NCBI GenBank assembly: GCA_028709785.1 | Contig: JAQUTK010000002.1 | Span: forward strand, 1 to 64,000 | Source: Bacteroidales bacterium | GTDB lineage: Bacteria > Bacteroidota > Bacteroidia > Bacteroidales > JAQUTK01 | DNA length: 64,000 nucleotides | Direction of reading: 5' to 3' | Shown here: piece after piece, positions 9,476-17,911 of the stretch | How positions within the stretch are numbered: the stretch's first letter is position 1 | Layout of the letters: the number at the start of each line of letters is the position of its first letter | Program-made: the position numbers and the translations under genes | Notes under the pieces: generated by a model | The model's database searches: none | The model's input: the letters and a program-made list of their open reading frames with translations, nothing else | Told to the model about the DNA's origin: nothing

Positions 9476-11107
9476 ATGGACACTACAAAACGACTGAACC
9501 ATCTAAAGAAAGCAGCAATAGCTATTTGCGTAGCTCTTACGATGCCTGCTTGCGTGGACAATGATTATGACTTGTCAAAAGACCTAGAGGATGATGTTAC
9601 ATTGTTCTCTAAATACCTCGAACTGCCTCTTGGCAGCGACTTTATTTTAATGAGAAATCAACTGGATAGCATCGATGGTATTGACACAACTGCATCTGGT
9701 GACTATTCTTTCTTTAAAAACGGAGAGATTACAGTAAATGTGACTGAATCGATTGACCTGACAAACGCAATTAACAGTAATACTACTGTTGATATGAGTT
9801 CAATCTATGCGCCAACCATACCGGCAGGAGAATATCCTAGTCCGGTGGTAACGAATACGTTGGACTTCACGACCAGCAGTGATGTACTTCGATTGGATAG
9901 TGCTCATTTTACGAATGGAGAAAATCTACTTAACATTACCGTAACGCCTAAAAACTTCTCCGGAAGTAATGGTTCGTATGCTACGATCAAAGTAACTTTG
10001 CCTAAACCATTGAAAATTGAGGCTAACCCCGAATACGCAGTCAAGACAGAATCAGACGGAAGAATGAGCTTTGTCTGTAACAATGCAAGTATGACCAGCG
10101 CAAGCTCTTACAGTATCAAGCTTATAAAAGGTATCTTTGAAAACAATGTATTGAAAAACCTGACTTATGATGTTACCGCATCTGTCGTTAGCGACGGAAA
10201 TTTAACCTGCTCCAATGGAATCGGTTTTGATGTCAACCTTCAAGTAGGCACCTTGGGATTTGATGATATTTGGGGAGTCTTTGATATTAATCTCGATGCC
10301 ACAGAACCATTTGATTTTGATATGTCGGCTATCTGGGATTACTTTGATAATCCAAGCGACCATCTGGTCTTTTACAGACCTTACATTCTGTTAAATACAA
10401 CATCAAACATTAGTGTTCCGGCAAACATGTCTCTTCAGATTGCAGCTCAAAACACGATCAAAACGCCTCAGACGGAAACAAGTAATTTCGGCATGAATGT
10501 TTCCGGTGGATCAGCGAAACTGGGTATAGTATCTCAATTTGCCGGAACCTCAGAAACCATTACACCGTTGGATATTAACAAGCTGATAGACGCCAAACCG
10601 GGTAATCTTCGGATTACTGCAACTGCTGCTGCCTTAAAAGATCCGACAGACCTTACTTTACAGCATCACATCACGCTTCCTGCTACAGCAAAAATAAACT
10701 ATACGATCTGTATTCCGTTCAGCTTCGACGAAGGCATGTCTATTACTTTTGATGAAGAAATAGAGGATGTATTTGACGAGGATGCTACTGACATGCTATT
10801 CAAAAAAGACAGCGCCGGATTAAAACTCGATATTGTAAACAAACTGCCTATCAATACAAAGATGCGTATCAGTTTTACGGATGATAATAATGCTGTTATC
10901 CATACGCTGGACGATGTCAATCTGCCACTTTCAAGTGATACTGTACATGTCAAACTTGGCTTCGACTCTGAGGATGTTCAGAATGCCAGAGGAATGAAGT
11001 TCCAGCTTTTCACCTCATATGGTAATTCCAATAAGATCATCAATACAAAAGATGCCATCTATCTAAAGATGAAGATGTACAAAAAAGGCGGAATCTCTGT
11101 CGAATAA
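9476..11107 (+). CDS. surface lipoprotein, paralogue B (family of unknown function)
   Basis: This is a tandem paralogue of the preceding lipoprotein: 543 residues from the chosen ATG. The frame is open from 9326, but starting at 9476 gives a proper lipoprotein leader (MDTTKRL... ending MPAC with Cys26, then VDNDYDL). That leader lines up with paralogue A, whereas the extra 50 residues do not. A promoter box at 9430-9437 supports the same start. Shared blocks include DVTLFSKY, DVLRLDS, GIGFDVNL, GFDDIWGVFDI and FDEGMSITFDEE. The C-terminus, KMKMYKKGGISVE, resembles that of A (IKLFKKGGINFK). The 185-bp gap between the copies lets them be expressed separately. The beta-barrel gene starts 34 bases downstream, probably in the same transcript. 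Confidence 0.85.
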   Translation: MDTTKRLNHLKKAAIAICVALTMPACVDNDYDLSKDLEDDVTLFSKYLELPLGSDFILMRNQLDSIDGIDTTASGDYSFFKNGEITVNVTESIDLTNAINSNTTVDMSSIYAPTIPAGEYPSPVVTNTLDFTTSSDVLRLDSAHFTNGENLLNITVTPKNFSGSNGSYATIKVTLPKPLKIEANPEYAVKTESDGRMSFVCNNASMTSASSYSIKLIKGIFENNVLKNLTYDVTASVVSDGNLTCSNGIGFDVNLQVGTLGFDDIWGVFDINLDATEPFDFDMSAIWDYFDNPSDHLVFYRPYILLNTTSNISVPANMSLQIAAQNTIKTPQTETSNFGMNVSGGSAKLGIVSQFAGTSETITPLDINKLIDAKPGNLRITATAAALKDPTDLTLQHHITLPATAKINYTICIPFSFDEGMSITFDEEIEDVFDEDATDMLFKKDSAGLKLDIVNKLPINTKMRISFTDDNNAVIHTLDDVNLPLSSDTVHVKLGFDSEDVQNARGMKFQLFTSYGNSNKIINTKDAIYLKMKMYKKGGISVE

Positions 11108-11141
11108 AAGTCAGTCTTAAATCTATAAATATACAACAAAT

Positions 11142-12602
11142 ATGAATGCAATATATATGAAACGAATCTGCTTGACCACACTTTTGGCAGCAGGAACACT
11201 GCTCTCTTTTGCACAGACACGTACCGGATATTTCATGAGAAATACGCCTCAACGTTATTCGATTAATCCGGCCCAAGCTCCTGAAAAAGGGTATCTGGGA
11301 TTGCCTGTTATTAGTGGCTTAAACTTTGAATACAACAGCAACTCATCGCTGTTTACAGCTGAGCAGTTGATCTATAAGGATGCCGCAACCGGCAACAAAT
11401 ATCTCTTTTATAACGCTCCGGCTTCCACCGGTTTTAGTTCTGCCGAATTCCTGAATAGCATTGAGGACAACAACAAGATTTCGACAAATTTTGGTCTGAA
11501 TATTCTCAATGTTGGATTCTGGACCAAAGTCGGCTTCTTTAGTTTAGACCTTAATCTCAAGAGTTCTATGAATATATCCGTTTCAAAAGGTCTGTTCGCC
11601 TTTATGCTGGATGGTATGAATGCCAACGGAACTCCCACCTCCTACAACTTTGGAATGAGATCAACGTCGGCCTCTTATATAGAAACAGCCTTGGGATACT
11701 CCCGTCCAATCAATGAAGAGTGGTCTGTGGGTGGTAAACTAAAGTTCTATAATGGACTTGTTGCTTCAGATATAAACTACGACAAAATCAACGCGACTCT
11801 TTCAGGAGACAAATGGCAAATTACGACAGATGGAACGGTTGACGTGGCAATGAGCGGTGCAAAGTTTGAAGTGGACGAGGACGGAACAGTAAACTCGAAT
11901 GGCGACTATCCTATCGATGGTTTGGACAATGATGGCTTCAAGCCAAGCGGCTTTGGTATGGGTGTTGACTTAGGTGTTGAATATAAGCCTAAGGCGGTAG
12001 AAGATCTGACTCTTTCTTTTGCGGTAAATGACCTTGGATTCATCAACTGGAGCAAAAGCAATGTGATCAGCGCAGACAGCAAAGGAACATTCACACACGA
12101 TGGATTTGAGAACATCCTGGACAATAACAACAGCAAATCGGTAAAAGACCAGATCTCTGATATGGGAGATGATCTTAAAGAAGTTTTTATGCCGTATGAA
12201 GCTGAGTCAAGATCTATGAGTACAGGTCTGACGACCAAAATTCATCTGGGAGGTGAATATGATTTCTTTCAAAAGCAACTGACTGTCGGACTTCTTTCAT
12301 CTACCTATGTGAATGACATCCGCACGATACAGGAAATAACAACAGCAGCGACTTACACTCCGATAAAATGGTTTTCACTGGCTGCAAGTTATTCTTGGGT
12401 GAACAGTGGTTTCAAAACAATGGGCTGGGCTTTAAGTCTCAATCCAAACAGTGGCGCACGCGTCTTTCTTGCCAGTGATTACATGATCGGCAAAATCAAC
12501 CCGCAAGGTATTCCAATCAGTGGAAAGAACATGAACTTATCAATGGGTATCTCTTTCTTGTTGGGTGGAAACAAAAACAATATTGAGGCATTTAATTTCT
12601 GA
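11142..12602 (+). CDS. DUF5723-like outer-membrane beta-barrel protein
   Basis: The 486-residue protein has a signal peptide (MKRICLTT...LLSFAQT) and then the opening typical of a Bacteroidota family of predicted outer-membrane barrels: FMRNTPQRYSINPAQ followed by YLGLPVISG. I match it from memory to DUF5723. Alternating hydrophobic strands and strand pairs such as NEEWSVGGKLKFYNGL run to a C-terminal strand ending in a hydrophobic/aromatic pattern. Residues about 243-266 are an acidic Asp/Gly/Asn-rich loop (VDEDGTVNSNGD, DGLDNDG) that resembles calcium-binding loops. A second ATG at 11157 is an equally good start. It is the third gene of the lipoprotein cluster and is closed by a strong terminator. 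It is probably the membrane anchor or pore for the two lipoproteins (inference). Confidence 0.8.
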   Translation: MNAIYMKRICLTTLLAAGTLLSFAQTRTGYFMRNTPQRYSINPAQAPEKGYLGLPVISGLNFEYNSNSSLFTAEQLIYKDAATGNKYLFYNAPASTGFSSAEFLNSIEDNNKISTNFGLNILNVGFWTKVGFFSLDLNLKSSMNISVSKGLFAFMLDGMNANGTPTSYNFGMRSTSASYIETALGYSRPINEEWSVGGKLKFYNGLVASDINYDKINATLSGDKWQITTDGTVDVAMSGAKFEVDEDGTVNSNGDYPIDGLDNDGFKPSGFGMGVDLGVEYKPKAVEDLTLSFAVNDLGFINWSKSNVISADSKGTFTHDGFENILDNNNSKSVKDQISDMGDDLKEVFMPYEAESRSMSTGLTTKIHLGGEYDFFQKQLTVGLLSSTYVNDIRTIQEITTAATYTPIKWFSLAASYSWVNSGFKTMGWALSLNPNSGARVFLASDYMIGKINPQGIPISGKNMNLSMGISFLLGGNKNNIEAFNF

Positions 12603-12622
12603 TCGAAGAATCATTTATTTAT

Positions 12623-12660
12623 CAAAGAGGCCTTCCTGATGGGGAGGCCTCTTTGTTTGA
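12623..12660 (+). terminator. terminator of the lipoprotein/barrel cluster
   Basis: A perfect 11-bp stem (CAAAGAGGCCT at 12623-12633 with AGGCCTCTTTG at 12645-12655) surrounds an 11-base loop. TTTGAT follows. It lies 20 bases beyond the stop of the barrel gene. Confidence 0.88.
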
Positions 12661-12739
12661 TAGGATCTCTCCTCGTATGCCCCCCGGTTTTACATCATCC
12701 TGGTACGCTCTTGAATAGCCGCTATTTCTTACCTGCTAT

Positions 12740-12801
12740 CTTTTACCATCAGACAGGAAGAAATCTCAGTTTTGTACGGTGGTAAAAGTCAGTGCTTCCT
12801 G
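12740..12801 (+). other. interleaved inverted repeats, possible RNA pseudoknot
   Basis: CTTTTACCA (12740-12748) is complementary to TGGTAAAAG (12780-12788). CAGGAAG (12754-12760), inside the loop of that pair, is complementary to CTTCCTG (12795-12801), outside it. The a-b-a'-b' order is that of an H-type pseudoknot or of two mutually exclusive hairpins. No transcript is evident; read-through from the upstream terminator would be needed. Confidence 0.3.
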
Positions 12802-12813
12802 ATAGATTATTCG

Positions 12814-12897
12814 TTTCAAACTTTGGAATAGTTATTTCGTGCTTTGAAATAATTATTCCAAAGTTTGGAATAGCTGTTTCGCGCTTTGAAATAACTA
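12814..12897. repeat. tandem pair of self-complementary 34-base repeats
   Basis: Two copies of a 34-base unit (12822-12855 and 12864-12897, period 42) begin TTTGGAATAG and contain TTTCG, then GCTTTGAAATAA. They differ at four positions, all transitions. Each unit folds on itself around a 7-base loop. The first unit with its flanks gives 25-base arms (12814-12838 and 12846-12870) that pair throughout except for two G-U wobbles. The arrangement resembles intergenic dispersed repeats or REP-like elements, not a terminator, since no T-tract follows. Confidence 0.75.
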
Positions 12898-13079
12898 AAG
12901 CATCCGTATGGCTGAAATTTATCTGACTGATCCGACTCGTTTTGTTCCCTCATGAAAGGAATTTCTTGACCGGGTGATTCTCAGATTTCAATAGAAATGA
13001 TTTGAAGATTTATCGCGTAGTAGGACACAAGAAGATCGGTAAGGAGGATACCCCCTTACAACCAAAACACCCCGAACTA

Positions 13080-13862
13080 TCAGAAATAACGCTTGATTGC
13101 TTTTAGCTGATGCGTATAGAGACCACGCTCCTCATTAAAGATCCCCTGATCATCCAGACGGTCTACCCGGACTCTACCTGATTCATGGATGATTTCTCCA
13201 CCCTCCAGGGCTATTCCTACATGAGTCACCCGGCCTTCCGCATTCTCAAAGAAAGCAAGATCGCCCGATTTGACCTGTTCGACGGAGTGTACAGTTTCGC
13301 CATGCAGGATCTGAAGGCGGGCATCACGAGGAAGAAGAATTCCATTGATCCGGAAAACGATCTGTACAAAGCCGGAACAGTCCATGCCAAGCACATTCTT
13401 TCCACCCCACAGATAGGGTACATTCAAAAAGGAAAAGGCGGTGGAGATAAGGTTTGTTTCAGGCTCCAGAGAAGGCATAGCCACACTCTCTTCGGGCACA
13501 TAATAGGTCTTTTCGAGAAGGGTGAAGTGCCCGTTCTCGTAGAAAGGAAGGATGCTTCCGGCAGAAAGAATCATCCGTTCTTTATCCGGATCAATATCCA
13601 CCTCTACAATCGGTTTGATCAACGTAGGAAGCGTAACCGATGCCAATACATCATAAAGTTCATCTGGGATAAATGAGACCATCTTTCGATCCACCCATCC
13701 TTTGTAATCATCCAGGAAAGTGTGGATATAGCACCATCTTTCTTTGATTGTAATAACCTGAAAGAACTCTCCGAATAGCAGTTGCGAGATCATCTCCGAG
13801 CATTCGCTGTCCTCGGAGCGCATAGGAAGTACTGCATGCGTATTAATACCGTAGGTTGTCAT
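13080..13862 (-). CDS. NlpC/P60 cysteine peptidase, YkfC-like
   Basis: This is a peptidoglycan-peptide hydrolase of 260 residues. The first half (about 1-130) holds SH3b-type beta segments (VITIKERWCYIHTF, GWVDRKM). The second half is an NlpC/P60 domain with the catalytic Cys in MDCSGFVQ, the first His in THVGIAL and another His in IIHESGRVR. No signal peptide is seen, so a cytoplasmic role in recycling murein peptides (gamma-D-glutamyl-L-diamino acid cleavage, as in Bacteroides and Bacillus YkfC relatives) is more likely than cell-wall remodelling. It is the last gene of the mutL operon, 9 bases after mutL. Confidence 0.85.
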   Translation of the reverse strand: MTTYGINTHAVLPMRSEDSECSEMISQLLFGEFFQVITIKERWCYIHTFLDDYKGWVDRKMVSFIPDELYDVLASVTLPTLIKPIVEVDIDPDKERMILSAGSILPFYENGHFTLLEKTYYVPEESVAMPSLEPETNLISTAFSFLNVPYLWGGKNVLGMDCSGFVQIVFRINGILLPRDARLQILHGETVHSVEQVKSGDLAFFENAEGRVTHVGIALEGGEIIHESGRVRVDRLDDQGIFNEERGLYTHQLKAIKRYF

Positions 13863-13871
13863 ATGATCGTT

Positions 13872-15755
13872 CTATAGTTTGAAAAGTTTATCGATTTCTT
13901 CATTCGAAAGAATATGAAGGATCTTCTTCCCATCGGGCGTGTAGCCGGGACTATTCGTTCGAAACAGATCATCAATCAGCTTCTGAACCTCTTCAGCAGA
14001 AAGTGCCTGACCATACGGAATGGCGGTAGACCGGGCAAGCGACAAGGCGATGCGTTCTTCTACACTCTCTTTTAAGTCATCCCCGCTACTGATGGCCGAA
14101 TGGATCATCTGCTGGATTAATGCGACCGGATTCATCCCCTCAATGCCGGAGGGAACTGCATTAATGGAATAAGCATTCTCTCCGAGCTCATTGATTTCAA
14201 AACCCATAAATTGCAGATCATCCCATATCTCAGACAGAACAATCGCATCAGAAACAGAAAGATCCATCTGTTCAGGAAACAGGAGCCGTTGTGAAAAGCC
14301 CTGTTTGTTGCGGAGACTGCTCATGTATACATCAAATAAAATACGGATATGTGCGCGGCGTTGATCAATAATCATCAAACCGGACTTCACAGAAGTCATC
14401 AGATAGTGCCCCTTGAAAGGAAGAAAAGAGGCACTCTGAGTCATCTCGCCTGATGAAAAGAACTGTCCTCGTTGTTCAGGCAGGATAGGCTGAGGTCCAA
14501 TAGAGTCCATAGCATAGTCAACTTCAGTCGTCTGTTCAGAAGGTGGAACAAGCTCTGAGTTTTCAAAACGGGAATAAAGGGTTTCCCAGCCCGTTGTTGG
14601 CTTCGAAGCGCTATATGAAGCACTGTATCCTCCCGAGCCCTTAAAAGGGTTATACGACGGATTGTAATCAATCGTAGGAGGTTTTATCTCGTCCGTGGTT
14701 GTCAGTATCGGAATTTCCGGTGCATCCTCCTGGTCAAAATCAATAGAAGGTACGGCGCTCGACTTTCCCAAAGCCTCTTTCACAGCTGCCGTCAGTATCT
14801 TCCATAAGATCGCTTCATTCTCAAATTTGATTTCTGTTTTGGTCGGATGTACATTGATATCAATCGAAGAGGGATCAACGGTGAAATAAAGAAAATAATT
14901 GGGCATCTCACCAGACGGAATCAGTTGTTCGTAACAACTCAATATGGCTTTGTGAAAATAAGGATGACGCATATAGCGTCCGTTGACAAAGAGAAACTGA
15001 ATGGCATTTCTTTTCCTGGCAGCCTGAGGATCTCCCACAAAACCATCAATAGTGCCAAGGGTCGTCTCGGCATGAATGGTAAGAAGTTGCTGACTAAAGG
15101 AGTTAAACGCCGATTTATGAGTATGCAGAATGCGTTGCTTCAGAGAAGACTCGGGCAGTTGGTACAGCTCTGCATCGTTGTGAAACAGGGAGAAAGAGAT
15201 ATCAGGATGCACCAAAACAATACGTTCAAACTCACTGATGATATGTCTGAGTTCGACGTCGTTTGACTTCAGAAACTTTCTTCTGGCCGGAACATTAAAA
15301 AAAAGGTTTTTGACCGTAAAGGAAGAGCCGACCGGCGTGGAGATTGCCTCCTGCTTCTCAATCATCGAACCGGTCATTAGGATCGAAGTGCCCAGTTCGT
15401 CATCAGCTCTTCTGGTTTTGAGTTCCACCTGTGCCACAGCGGCAATAGAAGCCAACGCCTCACCACGAAAGCCCATGGTGTGGAGGGAATAGATATCTGC
15501 TGCACTGCTGATCTTTGAGGTTGCATGCCGTTCAAAAGAGAGACGAGCATCGGTGGAAGACATTCCCATACCATTGTCTATGACCTGTATTGAGGTTCTT
15601 CCGGCATCCTTAACACGAATCTGAATAGAACTGGCTCCGGCATCAATGGAGTTTTCAACCAGTTCTTTTATGACTGAAGCGGGTCGCTGAATCACCTCAC
15701 CGGCTGCTATCTGATTAGCAACCGAATCAGGCAAAAGATGGATGACATCACTCAT
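13872..15755 (-). CDS. mutL: DNA mismatch repair protein MutL
   Basis: This is a GHKL ATPase that links MutS mismatch recognition to strand incision. The N-terminal ATPase motifs are intact: IAAGEVIQRPASVIKELVEN (about 16-35), DNGMGM and GFRGEALASI. The 627-residue protein has a dimerisation domain from about residue 430. In that domain the endonuclease motif DQHAx2Ex4E of MutH-less bacteria reads DQRRAHIRILFD (about 464-475). The usual C-terminal Cys/His metal ligands are also missing (LARSTAIPYG and YTPDGKK occupy their places). So it probably lacks nuclease activity, although no mutH is visible. The 96-residue protein gene upstream ends 3 bases before this start. Confidence 0.95.
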   Translation of the reverse strand: MSDVIHLLPDSVANQIAAGEVIQRPASVIKELVENSIDAGASSIQIRVKDAGRTSIQVIDNGMGMSSTDARLSFERHATSKISSAADIYSLHTMGFRGEALASIAAVAQVELKTRRADDELGTSILMTGSMIEKQEAISTPVGSSFTVKNLFFNVPARRKFLKSNDVELRHIISEFERIVLVHPDISFSLFHNDAELYQLPESSLKQRILHTHKSAFNSFSQQLLTIHAETTLGTIDGFVGDPQAARKRNAIQFLFVNGRYMRHPYFHKAILSCYEQLIPSGEMPNYFLYFTVDPSSIDINVHPTKTEIKFENEAILWKILTAAVKEALGKSSAVPSIDFDQEDAPEIPILTTTDEIKPPTIDYNPSYNPFKGSGGYSASYSASKPTTGWETLYSRFENSELVPPSEQTTEVDYAMDSIGPQPILPEQRGQFFSSGEMTQSASFLPFKGHYLMTSVKSGLMIIDQRRAHIRILFDVYMSSLRNKQGFSQRLLFPEQMDLSVSDAIVLSEIWDDLQFMGFEINELGENAYSINAVPSGIEGMNPVALIQQMIHSAISSGDDLKESVEERIALSLARSTAIPYGQALSAEEVQKLIDDLFRTNSPGYTPDGKKILHILSNEEIDKLFKL

Positions 15756-15758
15756 AAA

Positions 15759-16049
15759 TTACATAAAATATAGAAGATAACCAATAATAAGCAGGATGAT
15801 TAGCAGGATGATTAGTCGGGATGGTGATTTGGCTTTACGCTGATGTCTCGTTGTAAAGTTCCTCAAACCATCGTCTCCGGTCAACGCTCCTTTCATACTG
15901 GATGAATAGCCTGCTTCCGGAGGTAATAATCCCTGTTTGATCTTTGATCTCTTGATTATTTCTTCTCTACGCTCTTTTTCAGGATCCCAATAGATGGGTT
16001 TATACCTGAACTCACGCAATTTTTTTGATTGTGGAAAAAGCAAACTCAT
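15759..16049 (-). CDS. small membrane protein of unknown function
   Basis: The 96-residue protein is mostly polar and basic at the N-terminus (FRYKPIYWDPEKERREEI) with one C-terminal transmembrane helix (LIILLIILLIIGYLLYFM). It is probably a tail-anchored inner-membrane protein. It sits between the OstA-like gene (41 bases) and mutL (3 bases), in the same direction, which supports real translation. I do not recognise a characterised relative. A structural or scaffold role linked to the envelope genes upstream is only a guess. Confidence 0.75.
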   Translation of the reverse strand: MSLLFPQSKKLREFRYKPIYWDPEKERREEIIKRSKIKQGLLPPEAGYSSSMKGALTGDDGLRNFTTRHQRKAKSPSRLIILLIILLIIGYLLYFM

Positions 16050-16090
16050 AGCGCCTCCTTTACTTTTCTTAAATTAGATCGCTAAGTTAG

Positions 16091-17905
16091 TCATTTTCTT
16101 TTGTTGCGCTGACTATCAGTAATCTTTTTAACGCGTTTCTGGAAGATATCATCGCGCGACATCGGACGGATATAATCGTACCATACAAAACGATCCAGGT
16201 ACATGATCTTCTTTGTCGTAAGGTTTTCCATCGGCTTCATGATGCCTGTCGTTTCCGGATACATCTTAATACGCTGCATTTTACGGTTCTTCAACTCCAT
16301 CTCCAGAAAGCTACTCTCGCACTTTACCATTCCGATGAGCGAACTGTCCTTGCTATCCTCCGGATAATAAATGGTGAGCACATTTCCTGATACATCAATT
16401 CGCCGAAGTTCTCCCAAGGAATCAAACCGGGCAAACATCTCCGTTCCGGCTACTTGGTCAAAATGAATGGAATCGCGATTCTGACAGGCAAATACATATC
16501 CCTGAACATGGGCTTTTTCAATGGTACTGTCATTCATATAGACCTGGATAAACTCTCCGAAGAGCTGATAGTTATCGTTCCATACAATCGGATCATCATA
16601 CATATTGATAATACTGTCTTTACCGGATAGCGCTAGCGAGTCGCAGACGGCCTGCATGCGGGTGCCATAGGCTCGCACTCCGTAGTAGGCGATCACTTGT
16701 TTGTAAATCGTATCAAGAGGAACTTTCTGGGGAGCGGCCAACGCTTTGTGGGATAAAGAGTCGCTGACAGGAACACTACTTTGGGAGACAGTAGCGGAAT
16801 CAACGGGATGTGCCAAAAGAGTGTCTTTCTGAGCGACAGAATAGGTCTGATAGGTCATTGCCGTATCGCGCGACTGAACGATCGAGTCTTTTTGTGCCTC
16901 TGTTGTCTTCTTCCGTTTATTGGGGATCGGATTATTACCCCACACGGTATATGCTTTCAACGTATCAGCATGTATATAAAGGGTATCGTTCGTAGAATAG
17001 TCAATGCAAACGGCAGAATCCGTAACCATAGAATACTCTTTTAGTTCATCGTAATAGCCATAGTTTCCTTTAAGAATTGTCTTCTGAATCGTATCGTTTA
17101 CGTACATGTTGCCGAAAACTTCAGAATATCCTTTGACGCGATCATAAAAGACAGAATCACCGGTCATCAGGGTAGCTTTGTTATGGATAGAGGTGCTGTC
17201 AAGCAACATGGACGTTTCCAGCTGCGTATTGTACCAGCCTCTTTGAGAAAGAATAGTCGTGCTGTCTGAGACAATCCGGGAAGGACCCAGGATGGTCGCT
17301 ATCTTAGTAACCGTATTATAGACAAGTGTGTCAGAGAAGAGGTTCATCTGTGGATTCTTCAGTTTTACCTCGTATTGGAAGATGGCATCCTTGCTGGCCG
17401 GATTATACTGGCCGAAAGAAGAAGAAAGCTCATTTTCTTTGTCAATGACGACTCCTCCCTCAAAATAATAGGCCAAATTCAGGGTGCGGTCATAGTTAAA
17501 ACTATCTGTAAGCAGTGTAACGGTATTCTCTTTATCCTTCAGGCTTAGGCTTTCCATTCTTACGTTCTGACGCAGTCTTGCCAACTTTGTATTGCCGTCA
17601 TAATAGAGAAAGTCGCCATACACAAAGAGCGTGTCCCCTTGCTCCATACGTACATTGCCGAAAGCTTCAATCGCGTTCTTATCTTTGTAGAAATAGGCTG
17701 TATCACAATAGAGATAGGCACTGTCATGTCTGAAGATGACATCACCGGTTATAACCTGAGCACCGGGAACTTTTGTCTCATTGTAGGTCCAATCGTTTGC
17801 CTGCAGAAAATCAACCTTTGTTCTTTTCGGCTGAGGTTTTCCTTTTTGAGCAAATATCAAAGCAAAGGAAAGGAACGTAAAAAGGAATAAAAGAGTTCTT
17901 TTCAT
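16091..17905 (-). CDS. OstA/LptA-like LPS transport protein
   Basis: The 604-residue protein has a signal peptide (MKRTLLFLFTFLSFALIFAQ) and then repeated beta-strand units of the OstA/LptA jelly-roll type: VITGDVIFRHDSAYLYCDTAYF, AFGNVRMEQGDTLFVYGDFL and related segments through about residue 330. A Ser/Thr-rich spacer (about 335-395) precedes a second OstA-like portion. In the family such proteins bridge lipopolysaccharide across the periplasm. It is larger than E. coli LptA (185 residues), as is usual in Bacteroidota. It lies 6 bases after the SurA-like gene, which in enterobacteria is needed to assemble LptD, so the pairing makes functional sense. Confidence 0.85.
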   Translation of the reverse strand: MKRTLLFLFTFLSFALIFAQKGKPQPKRTKVDFLQANDWTYNETKVPGAQVITGDVIFRHDSAYLYCDTAYFYKDKNAIEAFGNVRMEQGDTLFVYGDFLYYDGNTKLARLRQNVRMESLSLKDKENTVTLLTDSFNYDRTLNLAYYFEGGVVIDKENELSSSFGQYNPASKDAIFQYEVKLKNPQMNLFSDTLVYNTVTKIATILGPSRIVSDSTTILSQRGWYNTQLETSMLLDSTSIHNKATLMTGDSVFYDRVKGYSEVFGNMYVNDTIQKTILKGNYGYYDELKEYSMVTDSAVCIDYSTNDTLYIHADTLKAYTVWGNNPIPNKRKKTTEAQKDSIVQSRDTAMTYQTYSVAQKDTLLAHPVDSATVSQSSVPVSDSLSHKALAAPQKVPLDTIYKQVIAYYGVRAYGTRMQAVCDSLALSGKDSIINMYDDPIVWNDNYQLFGEFIQVYMNDSTIEKAHVQGYVFACQNRDSIHFDQVAGTEMFARFDSLGELRRIDVSGNVLTIYYPEDSKDSSLIGMVKCESSFLEMELKNRKMQRIKMYPETTGIMKPMENLTTKKIMYLDRFVWYDYIRPMSRDDIFQKRVKKITDSQRNKRK

Positions 17906-17911
17906 ACATGG

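Larger units (their letters stand above)
12661..13079 (+). other. gene-free region between convergent operons
   Basis: No convincing gene is present in about 420 bp. The stretch holds a possible pseudoknot (12740-12801), a tandem hairpin repeat (12814-12897), and a short hairpin GTAAGG/CCTTAC (13039-13059) just beyond the leftward NlpC/P60 gene. That last hairpin may act as a weak terminator, although no strong T-tract follows it on the bottom strand. Both flanking operons converge here, so no promoter is expected and none was seen. Confidence 0.6.

Noticed and set aside
12814-12897. Possible CRISPR array
   Set aside because: Only two units, each self-complementary, with an 8-base spacer of repeat-like sequence and no cas genes nearby.
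13185-13676. Open frame of 163 codons on the plus strand opposite the NlpC/P60 gene
   Set aside because: The minus-strand frame has intact catalytic motifs; the plus-strand translation has none.
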